From Notolepis coatsorum (taxonomy: Eukaryota > Chordata > Actinopteri > Aulopiformes > Paralepididae): a stretch of 64,000 nucleotides of DNA. The stretch is from positions 19,763,681 to 19,827,680 of the forward strand of contig OZ020593.1 of assembly GCA_963971535.1 (NCBI GenBank), read 5' to 3'. The notes below the pieces were generated by a model, which ran no database searches, was not told the origin of the DNA, and worked only from the letters and a program-made list of their open reading frames with translations. The position numbers were made by a program, and so were the translations under genes. This document shows, in pieces, positions 41,175 through 53,871 of the stretch (position 1 is its first letter; each line of letters opens with the position of its first letter).

Positions 41175-42050
41175 TGTGTATATGGAGTGGGTTATTGTGT
41201 CTTTGCTCATCACTTTTAACTACCCCTGCCCACTTTGACAACCTAGGATGGCTTAGAGTAGACGACAGAGTACAGCAACTTGCAATGGGCCTGGTCTACA
41301 AGATACACTACGCGACCAAGGTACCCATGTACATGTCAAAATACTTCCCAAAGGTCAGTGAATACCACGATCACAACACCAGAGGGAGCTCCACAAATCA
41401 TGTAAAACCCAGATTCGGCTCAAACAAGGGACTAAACACGTTTCGCAATTATGCCACATCAATGTGGAACGCCCTGCCTAAAGCTGTAAAGGAATGTGAA
41501 TCACTACCCACCTTCAAAAACACTCTCAAAAAACACCTACGTGAGACTGCAATTCGAAACTGGCCCCTACAAATGTCCTAACCTAGTTGTACAGTAAATG
41601 ACCAAGTAAGGCTTTGTCAACATTCCAATGTACAGTGTAAAATGTGTGTGTGTCCCCTACCCAACCCCCCCCCCCCCCCCCCCCCCCCCCACCTCCAATG
41701 TACAGCCCTCACCCAACCCACCCAACCCCACCCCACCAACCTCCTCCAATGTACAGTTTCTACGCCAAATGTATATACACTCCTTTTCTGGACACTTTTG
41801 TATCACAAACAGTACTGTATTTGCAAATCTGATATGTCATAAATGTATAGATGTAGCAGTACTGTCTATCTGTATGTCATGTATGTCATATATGTTATGA
41901 TGAATTGAAAATGGGGGACCCTGGTGGAAACAAGACGAAAGTCTTTCTCTGGTCTGCATCCCCTTAACAATTGTATGTATTGAGATGTACTGTACTGTAC
42001 CCATTCTGCAATCTGTTAATAAACTTTTCAATCAATCAATCAATCAATCA
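41175..42050 (+). mobile_element. 5'-truncated LINE: ORF2 C-terminus and CAAT-tailed 3'UTR
   Basis: The frame gives LGWLRVDDRVQQLAMGLVYK, then VSEYHDHNTRGSSTNHVKPR and YATSMWNALPKAVKECESLP TFKNTLKKHL. TRG and MWNALP-type motifs are typical of the CR1/L2-like ORF2 C-terminus. A poly-C tract interrupts the 3'UTR (41669-41690). The end is TTTTCAATCAATCAATCAAT. It is the fullest copy of the family that also abuts CERT1 exon 1. Confidence 0.87.
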
Positions 42051-42060
42051 CAATGGCATA

Positions 42061-42210
42061 CACTCTGAAGACATGGATGTGTTGAAACGTTAGTGATTTT
42101 TTTTAGTGCACATCTGGGAGTGCTACATTCATTCATATTATCATTGATGATATGAATGAATGTAGCACTCCCAATCACTAACGTTTCAACACATCCGTGT
42201 CTTCAGAGTG
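42061..42210. repeat. 150-bp hairpin-forming inverted repeat
   Basis: CACTCTGAAGACATGGATGT pairs with ACATCCGTGTCTTCAGAGTG, and GGGAGTGCTACATTCATTCA pairs with TGAATGAATGTAGCACTCCC. Together they form a long stem with a small central loop, about 220 bp upstream of CERT1 exon 2. A partial third copy of GTGTTGAAACGTTAGTGATT is at about 42223. Confidence 0.88.
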
Positions 42211-42429
42211 AGGAGAAGAACGTGTTGAAACGTTAGTGATTTTTCTGCACCTTATTAAATATGTTTCTAAAGATGATCCGTGTCTCCAGTTAGTACCTTC
42301 CTTTCTGATGACTATATGGTCCTGATCTGAGCAGCACCGGTCCTCATGTGAACAGGTTTGGCTCTCATGACTCCTGAGTCCTGACTCGCTCCTGTTTGAA
42401 TATTGATGAGCGTTGCTGTTGTCTTCCAG

Positions 42430-42564
42430 TGGACGAACTACATCCACGGCTGGCAGGATCGCTGGGTGGTGCTGAAGAACAACACGCTGAGTTACTACAA
42501 GTCTCAGGACGAGAGGGAGTACGGCTGCCGGGGCTCCCTGTGCCTCAGCAAGGCTGTGATCACT
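42430..42564 (+). CDS. CERT1: CERT1 coding exon 2 (PH domain, first half)
   Basis: The acceptor TTGTCTTCCAG and donor ACT|GTGAGT bound a 135-bp phase-0 exon. It encodes [20 protein letters not shown] then [20 protein letters not shown] and KAVIT. This is the N-terminal half of the CERT PH domain, which binds PI4P at the Golgi. Tryptophan, tyrosine and arginine positions equal to human W33, Y36 and R43, and the glycine equal to G67 (mutated in ceramide-transport-defective LY-A cells), are all kept (W42, Y45, R52, G76 here). Joined to exon 1 it makes residues 42-86. Confidence 0.97.
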
Positions 42565-42769
42565 GTGAGTATTCTATTCACACCACACTGTGACTGGCAT
42601 GAATATAGACTTGTTAGACTGGCATAAAATTAGCAGAGAATTGACTAGATTACTGTTTTACCCTCATTTACACCGATGACAAGCTTACAAAACAAAGACC
42701 CAGTTTATCAGCAATTTCATACCTATAGGCACAATAAGTAAGAATAAACGATACAAAAAGACAGTTACT

Positions 42770-43600
42770 ACAAGTCAAGTCAGCTTTATTTATATAGCAC
42801 GTTTACAATGACTAAAAGCCACCCAAAGTGCTTTACAGGTAGAACACAATAAAAAAAAACACGTACAATACAGTAACAAATACAATACACAGTAACTCAC
42901 AGTAAATAAGTATAGTACACTAAAACAAGAGCAAGGGTGCAATATAAAAAGAGACGCAAGCAATAAAATGGATACAAAAAGTCGAGAGTAGCAGTAAACA
43001 TAGTTGACAGGTGGCAGGCTAAGGCTATGTGTCCACTCAAAGCCTTTTTTTCAAGGCGGACCGCTTTGAAAAAAGAAAGAAAAGCTCAGAGCGTTTTTCT
43101 GAGGCTCGCGCCAGCCGCGGCTCCGCCCCTTCCTCGATGAGTTACCGCGCTCCTTTTCCAAAAGTTGAACTAGTTTCAACTTTATGTGCTGAGAGTGCTC
43201 CGACCAAAAACGCTGCCGCCCAGAGCTCATAAAACGCGAGGCGCGTCGCTGGGAAGAGGAGCGCGCCTGTCGCTTCTCCAGCATAGAAATGAATGACAGA
43301 AAGGAGCTGACAACTCATAACTATGGACACAAGCCCTAACTCTGATCAAAGGCCAGGGAGAAAAGGTGCGTTTTAAGCAGCGGTTTAAAGGCCTCTATAG
43401 GCTCTGGGCAGATCCAATGTGGGGGGGGGGGGGGGCTGTTCCAGAGCCGAGGGTCTGCAGCAGCGAAGGCTCTGTCGGTCCCCCCTGGTCTTGAGCCTGG
43501 TCCTGGGCACCACCAGCTGGTCAGCAGACCCTAGGGCTCTGGATGGGGTGTGGTGGCGCAGGAGCTCAGCCAGGTACAATGGAGCCAGCCCTCTCAGAGC
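42770..43600 (-). mobile_element. L2-like LINE 3' portion, interrupted by a MITE
   Basis: On the minus strand YLAELLRHHTPSRALGSADQ then LVVPRTRLKTRGDR is the conserved stretch near the C-terminus of L2-like ORFs. The 3' end is TTATATAGCACG/AAGTCAAGTCAGC-like sequence at 42772-42800. A TIR-like insert (TAAGGCTATGTGTCCACTC to GGACACAAGCCCTAA, about 43021-43340) interrupts the 3'UTR. No intact ORF. Confidence 0.75.
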
Positions 43601-43870
43601 TTTAAAAACAGTCGGCAGTAATTAAAAAATCAATACAGAGACGGACGGGGAGCCAATGGAGTGAAGCCACAAGTCGACACACGGTGGTCGGAGATCAAAC
43701 TTTTTAAAAGCAGCAAGAGAAGGAAGAACCTTCAGCTTCAGAGTCAGTCGGAGGGCATTCCAGGTGTTGGAAGCATCAAAGGAGAGCAAACTGCGAGGAA
43801 CCCTAAGAACCATTTGAACGTGTTGTAGAATAGGTTCCAAGATTCCATTCCAACAGTGGCGCGATGTAAG
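43601..43870 (-). mobile_element. LINE C-terminal fragment related to 62864-63355
   Basis: On the minus strand NTWNALRLTLKLKVLPSLAA then FKKFDLRP parallels LKLKVLPSLAAFKSMISDH in the + strand LINE at 63120-63170. It is a Rex1-like C-terminus by motif. Heavily truncated. Confidence 0.7.
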
Positions 43871-44217
43871 ACCTGATGAGGACCCAGTCGGGTTGAAACG
43901 TTGATGCTCAGCTTTTAATCAGTCAAAGTTTATTGAAGACAAGTGTGCGAGTTCCTCTGCTCCAGCAAGCATTCCACACAGACTGCCACTTGACCTGGAT
44001 CTTCAATCCCGTTTCCTCCCTGCCACTACAGACAGAAAGAGATGATCTACTGTTATCACAGCAGGGTTCTGCTGCCAGCTCACAGTGCCAGTGCCCTCCT
44101 TTCAGTATGTGGGGCAGGAAGTCGTGAGTGGGACAGGGCAAGACAGATGGGGCAAATTGAAGAGAAGAGATTAAGGGCATTGGTGTGTTTCTCTCCTGAG
44201 GGCACCCTGCCAACTCA
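43871..44217. other. intron 2, unassigned
   Basis: GACCCAGTCGGGTTGAAACG (43881-43900) is a common fish repeat motif. Otherwise nothing is recognised. Confidence 0.4.
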
Positions 44218-45003
<786 letters not shown>

Positions 45004-45225
45004 CCAGAAATCCTGCACAGTAGGACAGCAGACTGTTTGCCCAATCGAACAACAGCGACTTAAATTTGTGGAGATTGACTCACAGTAAAATAAAGAAATT
45101 ATGATACAGTGTCAAACACTCTGTGTGTATCCTTGACTTAAGAAGGGAGTAGCCTAAACCACCTCTGATCTTCATCTGTTTGTTCGCCTTCACTCAACTG
45201 TTTGGTTTCAAAACGGTTGCCCAAC

Positions 45226-45627
45226 TAAGGCCCTGTCCACACAAAGAGAAAAGAGATTAAAAAAAAAACAGTGGAACCGTGTAGCCATGTTAAACGTATC
45301 GTCTAGACTCTAGAGAAACAATGATATTACAACTCAATTCGCGCTTGACCACTTTTTGTAATGCACATTTCTGTCACTACATTATTTAACTTTTCAGTTG
45401 CTGCCGCCAATGAAAATCAGCTCACTACGCAATGCTCAGACTGTTGTTCTATGGTATTTGAGACATCGCTTATCCCCATCTACTGGCCCGGCTTGCTTGT
45501 TGGAGCAATTTATATGCGTTTCTGCATTTACGTCTGGACGGATTTTTGAATTAAATAGTTTTTTTTTAAATGGAGCGTGCAAATATCAGTTTTGGAAAAT
45601 ATCCATATACGTGTAGTCAGGGCCTTA
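45226..45627. mobile_element. 402-bp MITE (TAAGGCCCTG)
   Basis: Ends TAAGGCCCTGTCCACAC and GTGTAGTCAGGGCCTTA are 17-bp inverted repeats with two mismatches. The interior is AT-rich and noncoding. Confidence 0.75.
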
Positions 45628-45894
45628 ATCAGATGAGAGAGAGGTAACCCTACCTAGTGTTTCTCAATCTCTTTCTTGGACTGTGTGTGTGTTTGTGTGG
45701 GCGTGGGGGTGGGGGAAAAAAATCTCCTGATTATGTCTCAAGTTATGCCTGAGGGTAGCTAGCTGGCTTGTCAGGAGACTGTTTCAAGGCAACTCATTCA
45801 TGTCGTTTGCTAAGACCTTCCTGGAACCCTCCGCTATCCAGACTGCTATGATTCTCTGTCGCTGTTCAGTTTAGACCTAAAAAATATTGTTTTA
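45628..45894. other. intron 2, nothing recognised
   Basis: No coding or repeat signal beyond a short GT-rich stretch near 45680-45710. Confidence 0.4.
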
Positions 45895-46125
45895 CAGCTG
45901 CCCGCGCCTCTGGAACAGTCTACCTGCTAACATTAGGTCTGCCCAGTCACTTGCCACTTTTAAATCGCTGCTTAAAACCCATCTATTCAGCCTGGCCTTC
46001 TAAATCTGTTGTATAGAGCATCCGCTTAGTTTTAATGTGATTTTAATGTATATATGTTTTAATTGATTGATATGGTTTGAGTATAGCATCTTGAATTTTG
46101 TGTAATTTGTTCAGCACTTTGTCAC
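45895..46125 (+). mobile_element. L2/CR1-type LINE C-terminus and 3'UTR
   Basis: PRLWNSLPANIRSAQSLATF then KSLLKTHLFSLAF and a stop at 46000-46002. The 3'UTR ends in TTTGTCACACAAAAAAAAAC. Confidence 0.85.
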
Positions 46126-46933
46126 ACAAAAAAAAACGAACAACTAGAGTGAATACTCGTATTTATGGCGACGCACATCAGAGTATTTAATAGTTTACTT
46201 TAAGTAAATAAGTGTCACTCTCGTGTCTAGAATGTGAACGTGTCAAAGGTTCTGTTGTGATGACGGCAGCATGTGATTGACGCTAAATGCCTCTCCTCAG
46301 ACTTTGAACCCTGACACTGATCTGGAAGGTTGAGTGAGTTCTCACCGTGACGAGTGCAGACGCACCAGACAGGATCACCTGTTGCTTCATGCTGGATGTT
46401 CTCCACATTTCACACTTTCCCACCTTTGGTCACGTCTCTGTGTGGGAACCCAGGCCAGTCATTGATGAAGGCCCAGTGTCTCTCTCTCACTCTCTCACTC
46501 ACACCAGGTCTTATTGTTCTAGGTGGTTCGGGCCAGGTCTTACTGTTCCACCTATTTGCTCAGCTTTATCTATTCCCGGCCGTTGTAAATATTAACCTCT
46601 GTGCCGTGTGCTACTGGAGCCATTTCTCAGCCCAGTGGCAATATGCTTCAGAAGTGTCAAAGTGGCGCGTGAATGTCAACCGAGGAGGAGAGTTATGAAT
46701 GCCCATTGACTTCCATCCTCGGATCAGAGGGTGATCCGGTTGAACAGGCTTGTTTTCAAAGCTTGTCTGTCTTTTTATGTATTTATTTACCCAGAGAAAA
46801 TGTTCCTCAACTCCACATATTTCTTTTCAGCAATGCCCTTCTACACTCACAATTATTACACACATTCACTCCCTGGGAGACTTCCGCCCAGTACGACCAA
46901 CCACTGTACGCTGCTGATTAGATTAGATTCAGT
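46126..46933. other. intron 2, unassigned
   Basis: No recognisable repeat or exon. The frames here do not resemble known proteins. Confidence 0.4.
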
Positions 46934-46941
46934 GTATGTTC

Positions 46942-47081
46942 CTAGTGATGCACGATATATTGGCCGCCGATATAATATCGGCCGATATGGCCGTTTTTTC
47001 ACACATCGGTATCGGTCCGATATCAAAATAGGGCCAATATTTAAAAAAGAAGAAAACATTTTTTTTTTATATATATCTTTA

Positions 47082-47116
<35 letters not shown>

Positions 47117-47322
47117 CATGTTTTGGCCTTAAATAGTTTCAAAATATCAGTCATTTCTGAAAATAAGTTATGCGTTTTGGAAAATAGCTCTTTATTTGAT
47201 TATCATAAAAAGTGTTTTCTATACAGAGATATCAACATCGGTAAATATCGGTATCGGCCAGAACAGCAATATTAATATCGGTTATCGGTATCGGCCACAA
47301 TTTTCACATCGGTGCATCACTA
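46942..47322. mobile_element. hAT MITE with 8-bp TSD
   Basis: CTAGTGATGCACGATA and ATCGGTGCATCACTA are inverted ends. The flanks GTATGTTC (46934-46941) and GTATCTTC (47323-47330) are an 8-bp duplication with one change. The interior is full of GGTATCGGCC-type subterminal repeats and a T-rich tract. Noncoding. Confidence 0.85.
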
Positions 47323-47330
47323 GTATCTTC

Positions 47331-47995
47331 CTCTATGTAAAGCCACCGTGCATGCCGAGATCCTCTCATTGCCTCATTAAACCAGAGTATCTGCGTTATG
47401 AGAAATGTCTACTGCTCGTTTGAGGCACAAGCACACGCACACACACAGACACACAAACCCACCGATGACGTAAACAATGTTTGTGTTATTTGCCTATTCC
47501 TGCGTGAAACAGATGGTGCCCCCTTCCTCGCCTGAAGGTTAGACGGCACTATAGCAGCGGCTCACTCACTGTTAGCGGTACCTGTGGAGGCTTTGCCGTG
47601 CAAAGAAGAAAGACCAGTTATGTGCTGTTTACCGTACCTCCCTGAGAGTTGACGTTAAGATTTGGCCGCGCTGATCCCAGAACGCCCTGAGGCCAAACTG
47701 CATTTGGTGTCCCAACCAACGATGAGGTAATGGAAGCAGAAGACGTAAACTGCGATTGAGAGACTCCAGGAAGGGTAGACGGCCCCCGGGTGAGTGTGTG
47801 TGTACACCATAACAAGGGGATTTATACCACGTCACGTCGGGTCTTGCCTTGCTTTAGTATGTTAATGCTCTTTTTGTGTGATGGTGTTCAAGGCAAGTAT
47901 AACTACAAGCTGGGCTCAATACTCTCTGTAACCGATAACAGGAGATTAAGCAGGCGTAGGGAGTGTGTCAGGGTAAAGCCGTTTGTAACAGAGGA
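47331..47995. other. intron 2, unassigned
   Basis: No feature is supported. 47610-47780 is open in two frames but not recognised. Confidence 0.4.
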
Positions 47996-48005
47996 CTAAC
48001 CTGCC

Positions 48006-48510
48006 TTTTTTTTTTTTTTTTTCTTTTTTTTTTTATCTTTTTCCCCCCCTCCTTTTTCCTCCGATTTTTCTTCCATCCCAATGTTAGTCGTTATGCCAAT
48101 TCCCAATCCCCTTCCTGGTCGCTGCGCACTTACCCCCCACAGTCGGTCTGGGAGAGTGGAGGCTATCACGTGCTTCCTCCGACACACGTCTAGCCAATCA
48201 ACCGCTTCTTTTCACCTGGCAGCGCGGACTCTCACTGAGAGGGTGTAACGTGTGGAAGGATCACACTACCCCCCTTAGATCCTATCCGCGCTGAGCAGGC
48301 GCCCCGACCGAACTGTAGGAGTCGCTGTTTACAACGACCCGGACCCACCCCGCCAGCTTCTCCCACCCTCTAATACAGCCAATTGTATTAGTGTGAACGG
48401 CCAGCCAAGCTGGTGACAACGCCGGAGCTGTGAGCTGGATTCGAACATGCGAATCCAGCGTCTCCGGTGTTGGTGACGAACGCAATCTCCGCTACGCCAC
48501 CTGACCGCCT
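48006..48510 (-). repeat. SINE family 'S', copy 4, with TSD
   Basis: Read on the minus strand, GGCGGTCAGGTGGCGTAGCG (A-box) and CATGTTCGAATCCAGC (B-box) head the element. It ends in an A-rich/poly-A tail (48006-48036 on the + strand as poly-T). The 10-bp duplication CTAACCTGCC flanks it (47996-48005, 48511-48520). About 505 bp, the longest copy. Confidence 0.88.
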
Positions 48511-48520
48511 CTAACCTGCC

Positions 48521-49864
48521 CTTTCTAATGGCAGCAGTATATGTGCTGAGGTCGGAGATCAGTTTGGGATCAAAGAGCTGTTCGGCGTGTGAGCTCTGCA
48601 GAGACAACAGAAACGGTATTTTAACCTCTTAACAGTCCTGCAAATTCTGCATAAAACGCCTGTCGATTGCATACCCAACGTAAATTGAAAAGCTATTCTT
48701 GAACCATTTATAGCACATGAGTCTGGCCTCTTTTGAAACATTCTGATACTGTAATAGAGTCTGAATTATTTAGCAAACAGATGCCTCTTAACAGGTTCCA
48801 GCTGAGAGGTATTACCTGGGAAACACAATGGGGCCATTAGCCTGAAGTCTTATCTAGTACAGGTCCAAAGTTGATAACGATACCACAGAAAATGAGTGTT
48901 TTTTTACACATGTTTTTCTAATGGTATGTTTAAGTAACGTTAACAGGTTAAAAGTCAGAAGACGCCTATAAAGAAACACTAAACCCACAGAGAAGAAGAG
49001 CAGGCCCCGCACACAACATTCCCCAGAACACCAGACACGCTCCAGCGTTGGAAGGCCACGCATCAAGTCAGCTGAAAGAGAGGGATAATGCAGCTGAGGT
49101 TTCGTCGTATTTCCCCCCAAGTTACGGATGAGTGGTCTGCTCTCAGAGCCTTGTGGATCTGCAGCCTGAGCACTTTCCCTCCCTCATTCACTCAGAGTTG
49201 AACTGTCAGCTGAATGCTATAAAACGTGACTGCCAGCTTCTGTGTGTGGTGTGTGTCTGTGTGTGTGTGTGCCCCATGATTAGAGGAAGCGGCAGACTTC
49301 GTAGACTGTTACAACAATGGACCCATTCCCTTTCATAGACTGAAGCACAGTTGATACTGTATGGGCTGCCTGCCAGGGTGGAAGTGATGTTTGCAGAAGA
49401 GGCACGTGGCCCATTGTCATTCCAGCTTATCTCGTTGAGAATGCTTTACAAACGATACGAGAGCAGCAAAATAAATATTAAAACTAGTTATTAAGTTAAT
49501 AACGTTACCTGCTGCTACACTGGTCTTTTTATTCCCATCGTGGCATGTAAAGTATGGGTCTGTATGGGCGGGGGTGAATACTGACATCCAATGACTTTAA
49601 CATATGAGGAGGAGGCTAAAATAGGTTTGTTTACGTGTTTAGGTTTGTATTATGAGTAAACATGTTTGGGATTCATTCTACTCACAGGACACTAGACTAC
49701 TATCCATTTCGCTGAGGCTGGGAAAGGCCCACAGGTCGATGTGTGTAATAGAAGAGTATTTTGGGAATGACTAAGTGCTTCCCTTCCCTGTAGCCTCGTT
49801 GAATACCCCTCCAGCATACATTAGCTCCAGATTTAGACTCCACTCTGCTCAGCTTCCCCCGGGA
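48521..49864. other. intron 2, unassigned
   Basis: 1.3 kb without recognisable repeats, exons or RNA genes, apart from a GT run at 49243-49271. Confidence 0.4.
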
Positions 49865-50410
49865 CCTGCTGCTGCAGATCTCTTCAGGAAGGAGGGATGA
49901 TCCACTGCTGCAGATCTCTCTTCAGGAAGGAGGGATGATCCACTGCTGCAGATCTCTCTTCAGGAAGGATGGATGATCTACTCTTAAATAAAAATCAAAT
50001 CAAATTTATTTGCAAGGCCCGACAACGCACGTTAATGTCCCCATGGGCCGGACACGTCTTCTTTAAACAAGTCAAGAAGAAACATCACAATAGGTCAAGA
50101 ACAAAACACCATAAAGTAAATTTTTTTTTTTAAATAAATGCAAAATAAATGCAACACTCTCAGACATACCCCACGCGAAGGTAAGGAAAAACTCACTAAA
50201 ACCTAGCAATAGGAAAAAATGCACCACAGGCGATGTGGAGGAGAGAAACCTTAGAAGGGCCATTCAAGGGGGGATCTCCCTTCTTAGATGTCGGTGATAG
50301 TAGTGTTGCAGTAAAACAGGCGAGCAGTTGGTAAGCAGCATGCACTCGCATGTGTGGTGAGACACATCCTCTTCAGGAGGGATGGATGATCCACTGCTGC
50401 AGATCTCTTC
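49865..50410. repeat. about 40-bp tandem repeat split by a LINE end
   Basis: CTGCTGCAGATCTCTCTTCA then GGAAGGAGGGATGATCCA occurs three times at 49868-49980 and once more at 50370-50410. Between them a minus-strand LINE end starts AAAATCAAATCAAATTTATT. Confidence 0.75.
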
Positions 50411-51035
50411 AGTTTAAATAAATTAGTGACATGGTAGTGCTGAAACATTCAAACGGATGGCTTTCAAATTGTATTTGAAACGCGTAACGCGCACAGATAA
50501 AATCAAAGCAAATAAACGGACAACAAGCAGACATTGGCTTGTGACTTAGCCTGTGATGCTAACGTTTGCGCTCGCTAACATTTGACCCCCAACTAGCAGC
50601 AGAGTTCAACTAGGCCTGCCCTCGAGTGAGTACAATGTTTTCAAAGGGTCCATCAGGTCCTCTGGAGCGTAACAGTAAGAAGCATTTTGTATAAAAGTAT
50701 TCTGTACTTCTGTATGACAACTATTAAAGAAACTTGAAACTTGAGGTGCTCTTGGGTCTTTGGGAGAAGACAACTAGAAACAGGACAGGATCCCAGGCAC
50801 TCAGAAAGTACAGCAGGAAGGAAAATGTCTTAGAAAGCTTTTATTGTATCACGGCTACATGGTAAAAACTCCAACATTTTGGACCAAGATGGTCTTCATC
50901 AGGCCATAATAGGTTGCTACGGGTTCACCCTTTATATAAAAGGGGTCGTCATAACGGCTATGGTGATTGAGCAATCAATTAATAATCAATTCAAGAAAAA
51001 CAAAACTCATAAATAAAATCACATGACCCAGATCA
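50411..51035 (+). repeat. LINE 3' tail and other repeat ends
   Basis: 50660-50746 (TCTGGAGCGTAACAGTAAGA to AGAAACTTGAAACTTGAG) equals the 3' end of the LINE at 55096-55604. 50755-50960 (TGGTCTTCATCAGGCCATAA) looks like an inverted end of another fish LINE. The remainder is unassigned. Confidence 0.6.
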
Positions 51036-51480
51036 CTCAGATCTGCCGATCAGCACCTCCTAGTGATCCCCAGGACCAGGCTAAAAACAAGGGGTGATCG
51101 AGCCTTCGAGGTGACAGCACCAAGGCTCTGGAACGCTCTCCCCCTGGACCTGCGAACTGCCCCCTCTGAGAACTCTTTTAAAAAACAACTAAAAACACAT
51201 TTGTTCAGGCAGGCTTTTGATCACACATAGGCGCCTTTTTCTTTTTCTTGTCCTCACTGTTCTATAGTGTTGTTTTAATTAGTGACTCATGATTTTATCC
51301 AAATTCTTTTATTCTACTTTTTCTATCTGGTTTCACTGTTTTTAACTGCTGTTTGTCTATTGTCATTTATTTCTGATTTTGTTTTTATTGTGTTTTTATA
51401 TTAACCTGTAGTGTAAAGCACCCTGTGCATTCGTGCTGTGAAGGGTGCTATATAAATAAAGGTCATTCATTCATTCATGA
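51036..51480 (+). mobile_element. L2-type LINE C-terminus and CATT-tailed 3'UTR
   Basis: The frame RSADQHLLVIPRTRLKTRGD then RAFEVTAPRLWNALPLDLRT and NSFKKQLKTHLFRQAFDHT ends with TAG at 51228-51230. The 3'UTR ends in GGTCATTCATTCATTCATG. It is 5'-truncated and the remaining frame is intact. Confidence 0.88.
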
Positions 51481-52315
51481 CACTAAATAAAATTAAAAAA
51501 ACAAGTGTATACCACAAGAAGTAATCTACACCGGGGCATATTGTTCGTCACATAGAAATAGCAATTGGTACATTTCACAACATATTCATATAGGACACAT
51601 TTGAATTCGATGTCCTCATTCAGACCTGGGTGAGAGCTGACCCAACTGCTTTGGTTCTCAAAGAAGACTCTTCACTTGTATCTGGCTGTGTTGACATACA
51701 AAACCATCGTCATCATTTGTCACAATCGTCATCGTTTGTCACAGTCGTCACATTAGATCACATTCATTATTATGACTCAGCATCTCCCCAGTTTGCTTCA
51801 GTATCTGTCTGACTGCCTGAGTGGTTAGTCTCCTCGAACTCCTGTCTCAATCCGTCTTAAGCAAGATCATGGGGCGCGGGGCTGCCTTACACATACAAAG
51901 ATGTTGACATAATGACATGCATAAGAAGCTCCTCAACTTAGGGTTTCTTTATATTACTAGTGGGCTATTTATGTATCGGTTTGTATCAGTATTTCTGACC
52001 TGGCTTTTTGCATCGATGCAGCCAATTAGACAATTTGATTGTAATTGATTGTAATTTTTTGCTACTTGTTTCACATCTGATAATAATCAAGGCCTTTTTT
52101 AAGTGTATTTGTCACATCAAGGCAGATCATGTTGGTAATGTCAATAGTGTGTGTAGGATATGTTTTGGTGTGTGTGCTTGGATGTACATTCGTGCCAATA
52201 CGCCTCAAGTTCTTTGTGTTGGAGTTCGTCCATGACTCCTCAAGGAAGTGTATGTGTTGTTGGCGCTATAAGGTGCTATAAGTGGTATTGTTTGTTAAGA
52301 TAAAGTATTAAAGAA
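51481..52315. other. intron 2, unassigned
   Basis: No supported feature. A small CATCGTTTGTCACA duplication is present near 51715-51745. Confidence 0.4.
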
Positions 52316-52624
52316 CTCTACATTCTGACCGCCATCCCTGTCCCTCCGCTCTGCAGTAAACACAAAATAAATTTCCTGGTATCCCGTTCCCACTTTATCC
52401 AAATCAGGAGAGCGAAGGCTATATATTTTTCTCAAGAAATCTTGCCAAGCCAAATGTACAGATGATTTTACTTGTTTCAAGCACATATTTGTATTTCTTA
52501 TTTTTGTCGGGTATCTCTCCTGATTGGATAAAGTGGGAACAGGATACCAGAACATTTATTTTTTGGTTTACTGCAGAGTGGAGGAACCGGGAGACCCATG
52601 TTACTGACTAAACACTCAATGTAT
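52316..52624. mobile_element. foldback MITE, second copy (right end truncated)
   Basis: CTCTACATTCTGACCGCCAT and GGGAGACCCATGTTACTGAC match the arms of 9609-10017. The outer ~40 bp of the right arm is missing. Confidence 0.8.
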
Positions 52625-52887
52625 GGGTTGAAAATGGAGACGGGCGAGACGGAGGTGGGAGAGAGTGTCTTCAGAGGAAGTGGGTCTCTTCCTCTCGCCA
52701 TTGTGACATCCTGAAGGTGGAAGTAGGGGGGAGGGTCAGCGGCCACATGTCGTGTGTCTGTCTCATGACGACGGACGTCCCCACGTCATCCTTCCTGTCG
52801 GGCCGCTTGGTTTCTCCTCTATCTCTATAGACCCCAGCAACACTTCCGGTATTCTGAAATCATGGCAGAGAGAGCGTGGGGGAGAAA

Positions 52888-53317
52888 ATGAATGAATGTG
52901 GATGAGAGCCTTGACATTAAGTGGTTGTTGTAGCTACGGCTGTGGGGGTGCTGGAGACATGATCCAATAGACGTTTATACGCCCGAGTCTCCTGAACACG
53001 GAGCGACCAATCGCAAGTCGATCGGCACTTTCTCGGCCGAGCTATAGTCGCTTTTCCGCACCTACTCCTGAACTACGCATGCGCAGATTGCCCACGGAGT
53101 CTAGGTTCATCAATCTGCGCATGCGTAGTTCGGGAGTAGGTGCGGGAATTTGGGAAAGCGACCATAGCTTGGCCGAGAAAGTGTCGATCGACTTGGGACT
53201 GGTCGCTCCGTGTTCAGGAGACTCTGTGTATAAAAGTCTACTGGATCATGTCTCCAGCAGCCACACAGCCGTAGCTACAACCATTAATGTCGAGGCTCTC
53301 ATCCACATTCATTCAGT
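52888..53317. repeat. 430-bp near-palindrome
   Basis: Arms of about 200 bp: TGAATGAATGTGGATGAGAG pairs with CTCTCATCCACATTCATTCA, TTGTAGCTACGGCTGTG with CACAGCCGTAGCTACAA, and TACGCATGCGCAGATTG with CAATCTGCGCATGCGTA. The loop is about 25 bp. No TSD or coding sequence. It may be a MITE or a palindromic duplication. Confidence 0.9.
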
Positions 53318-53863
53318 GGTCTATGGTCGCCCGGTGACTCAGAGGTTCCCCTGCTACACTTTAAAACACCACTCCCTCAGAAGATCACTTCTCTGCACCA
53401 GCTCCTCATAGTGAAACTGGAGGAGCGCCGTGTGTTGCTCCACACATGGGATTACTGTTTAGAGTAGCAGATACAAGTGGTGATATAGGAGACATTATGT
53501 TTGGCCTGTTTTTTACATGTGGGCTTTTAATGTTGACGTTGGCTTCTCAAGACCCCCGAGCAGCCTCTGTGTGTTTGCTGTAAATCTGGTTCTGTTTAGA
53601 AGGAGCCCCATCTCTCCCCCGTTGGCTTTGCTGCCTAGTTTGTGACTTGAGACACGTACACAGAGGGAAGGGTTAGGAGAGGACGGGTTATAGTGAACTA
53701 AACTAGGTGTAGAAACATTTTAGTTAACTGAAATGAAAATAAGAACTAGGCTTTAGGAGGAGAAAAAAGAAAACGGACGGAAATTTTGCTAAACAAAAAA
53801 ATATACAGAACATGTTTTAGTCTTTGTCAAGTTGGCGTGAGGAGGCATTGGTTCATATGTTCA
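53318..53863. other. intron 2, unassigned
   Basis: Nothing recognised. Confidence 0.4.
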
Positions 53864-53871
53864 TTGAGACT

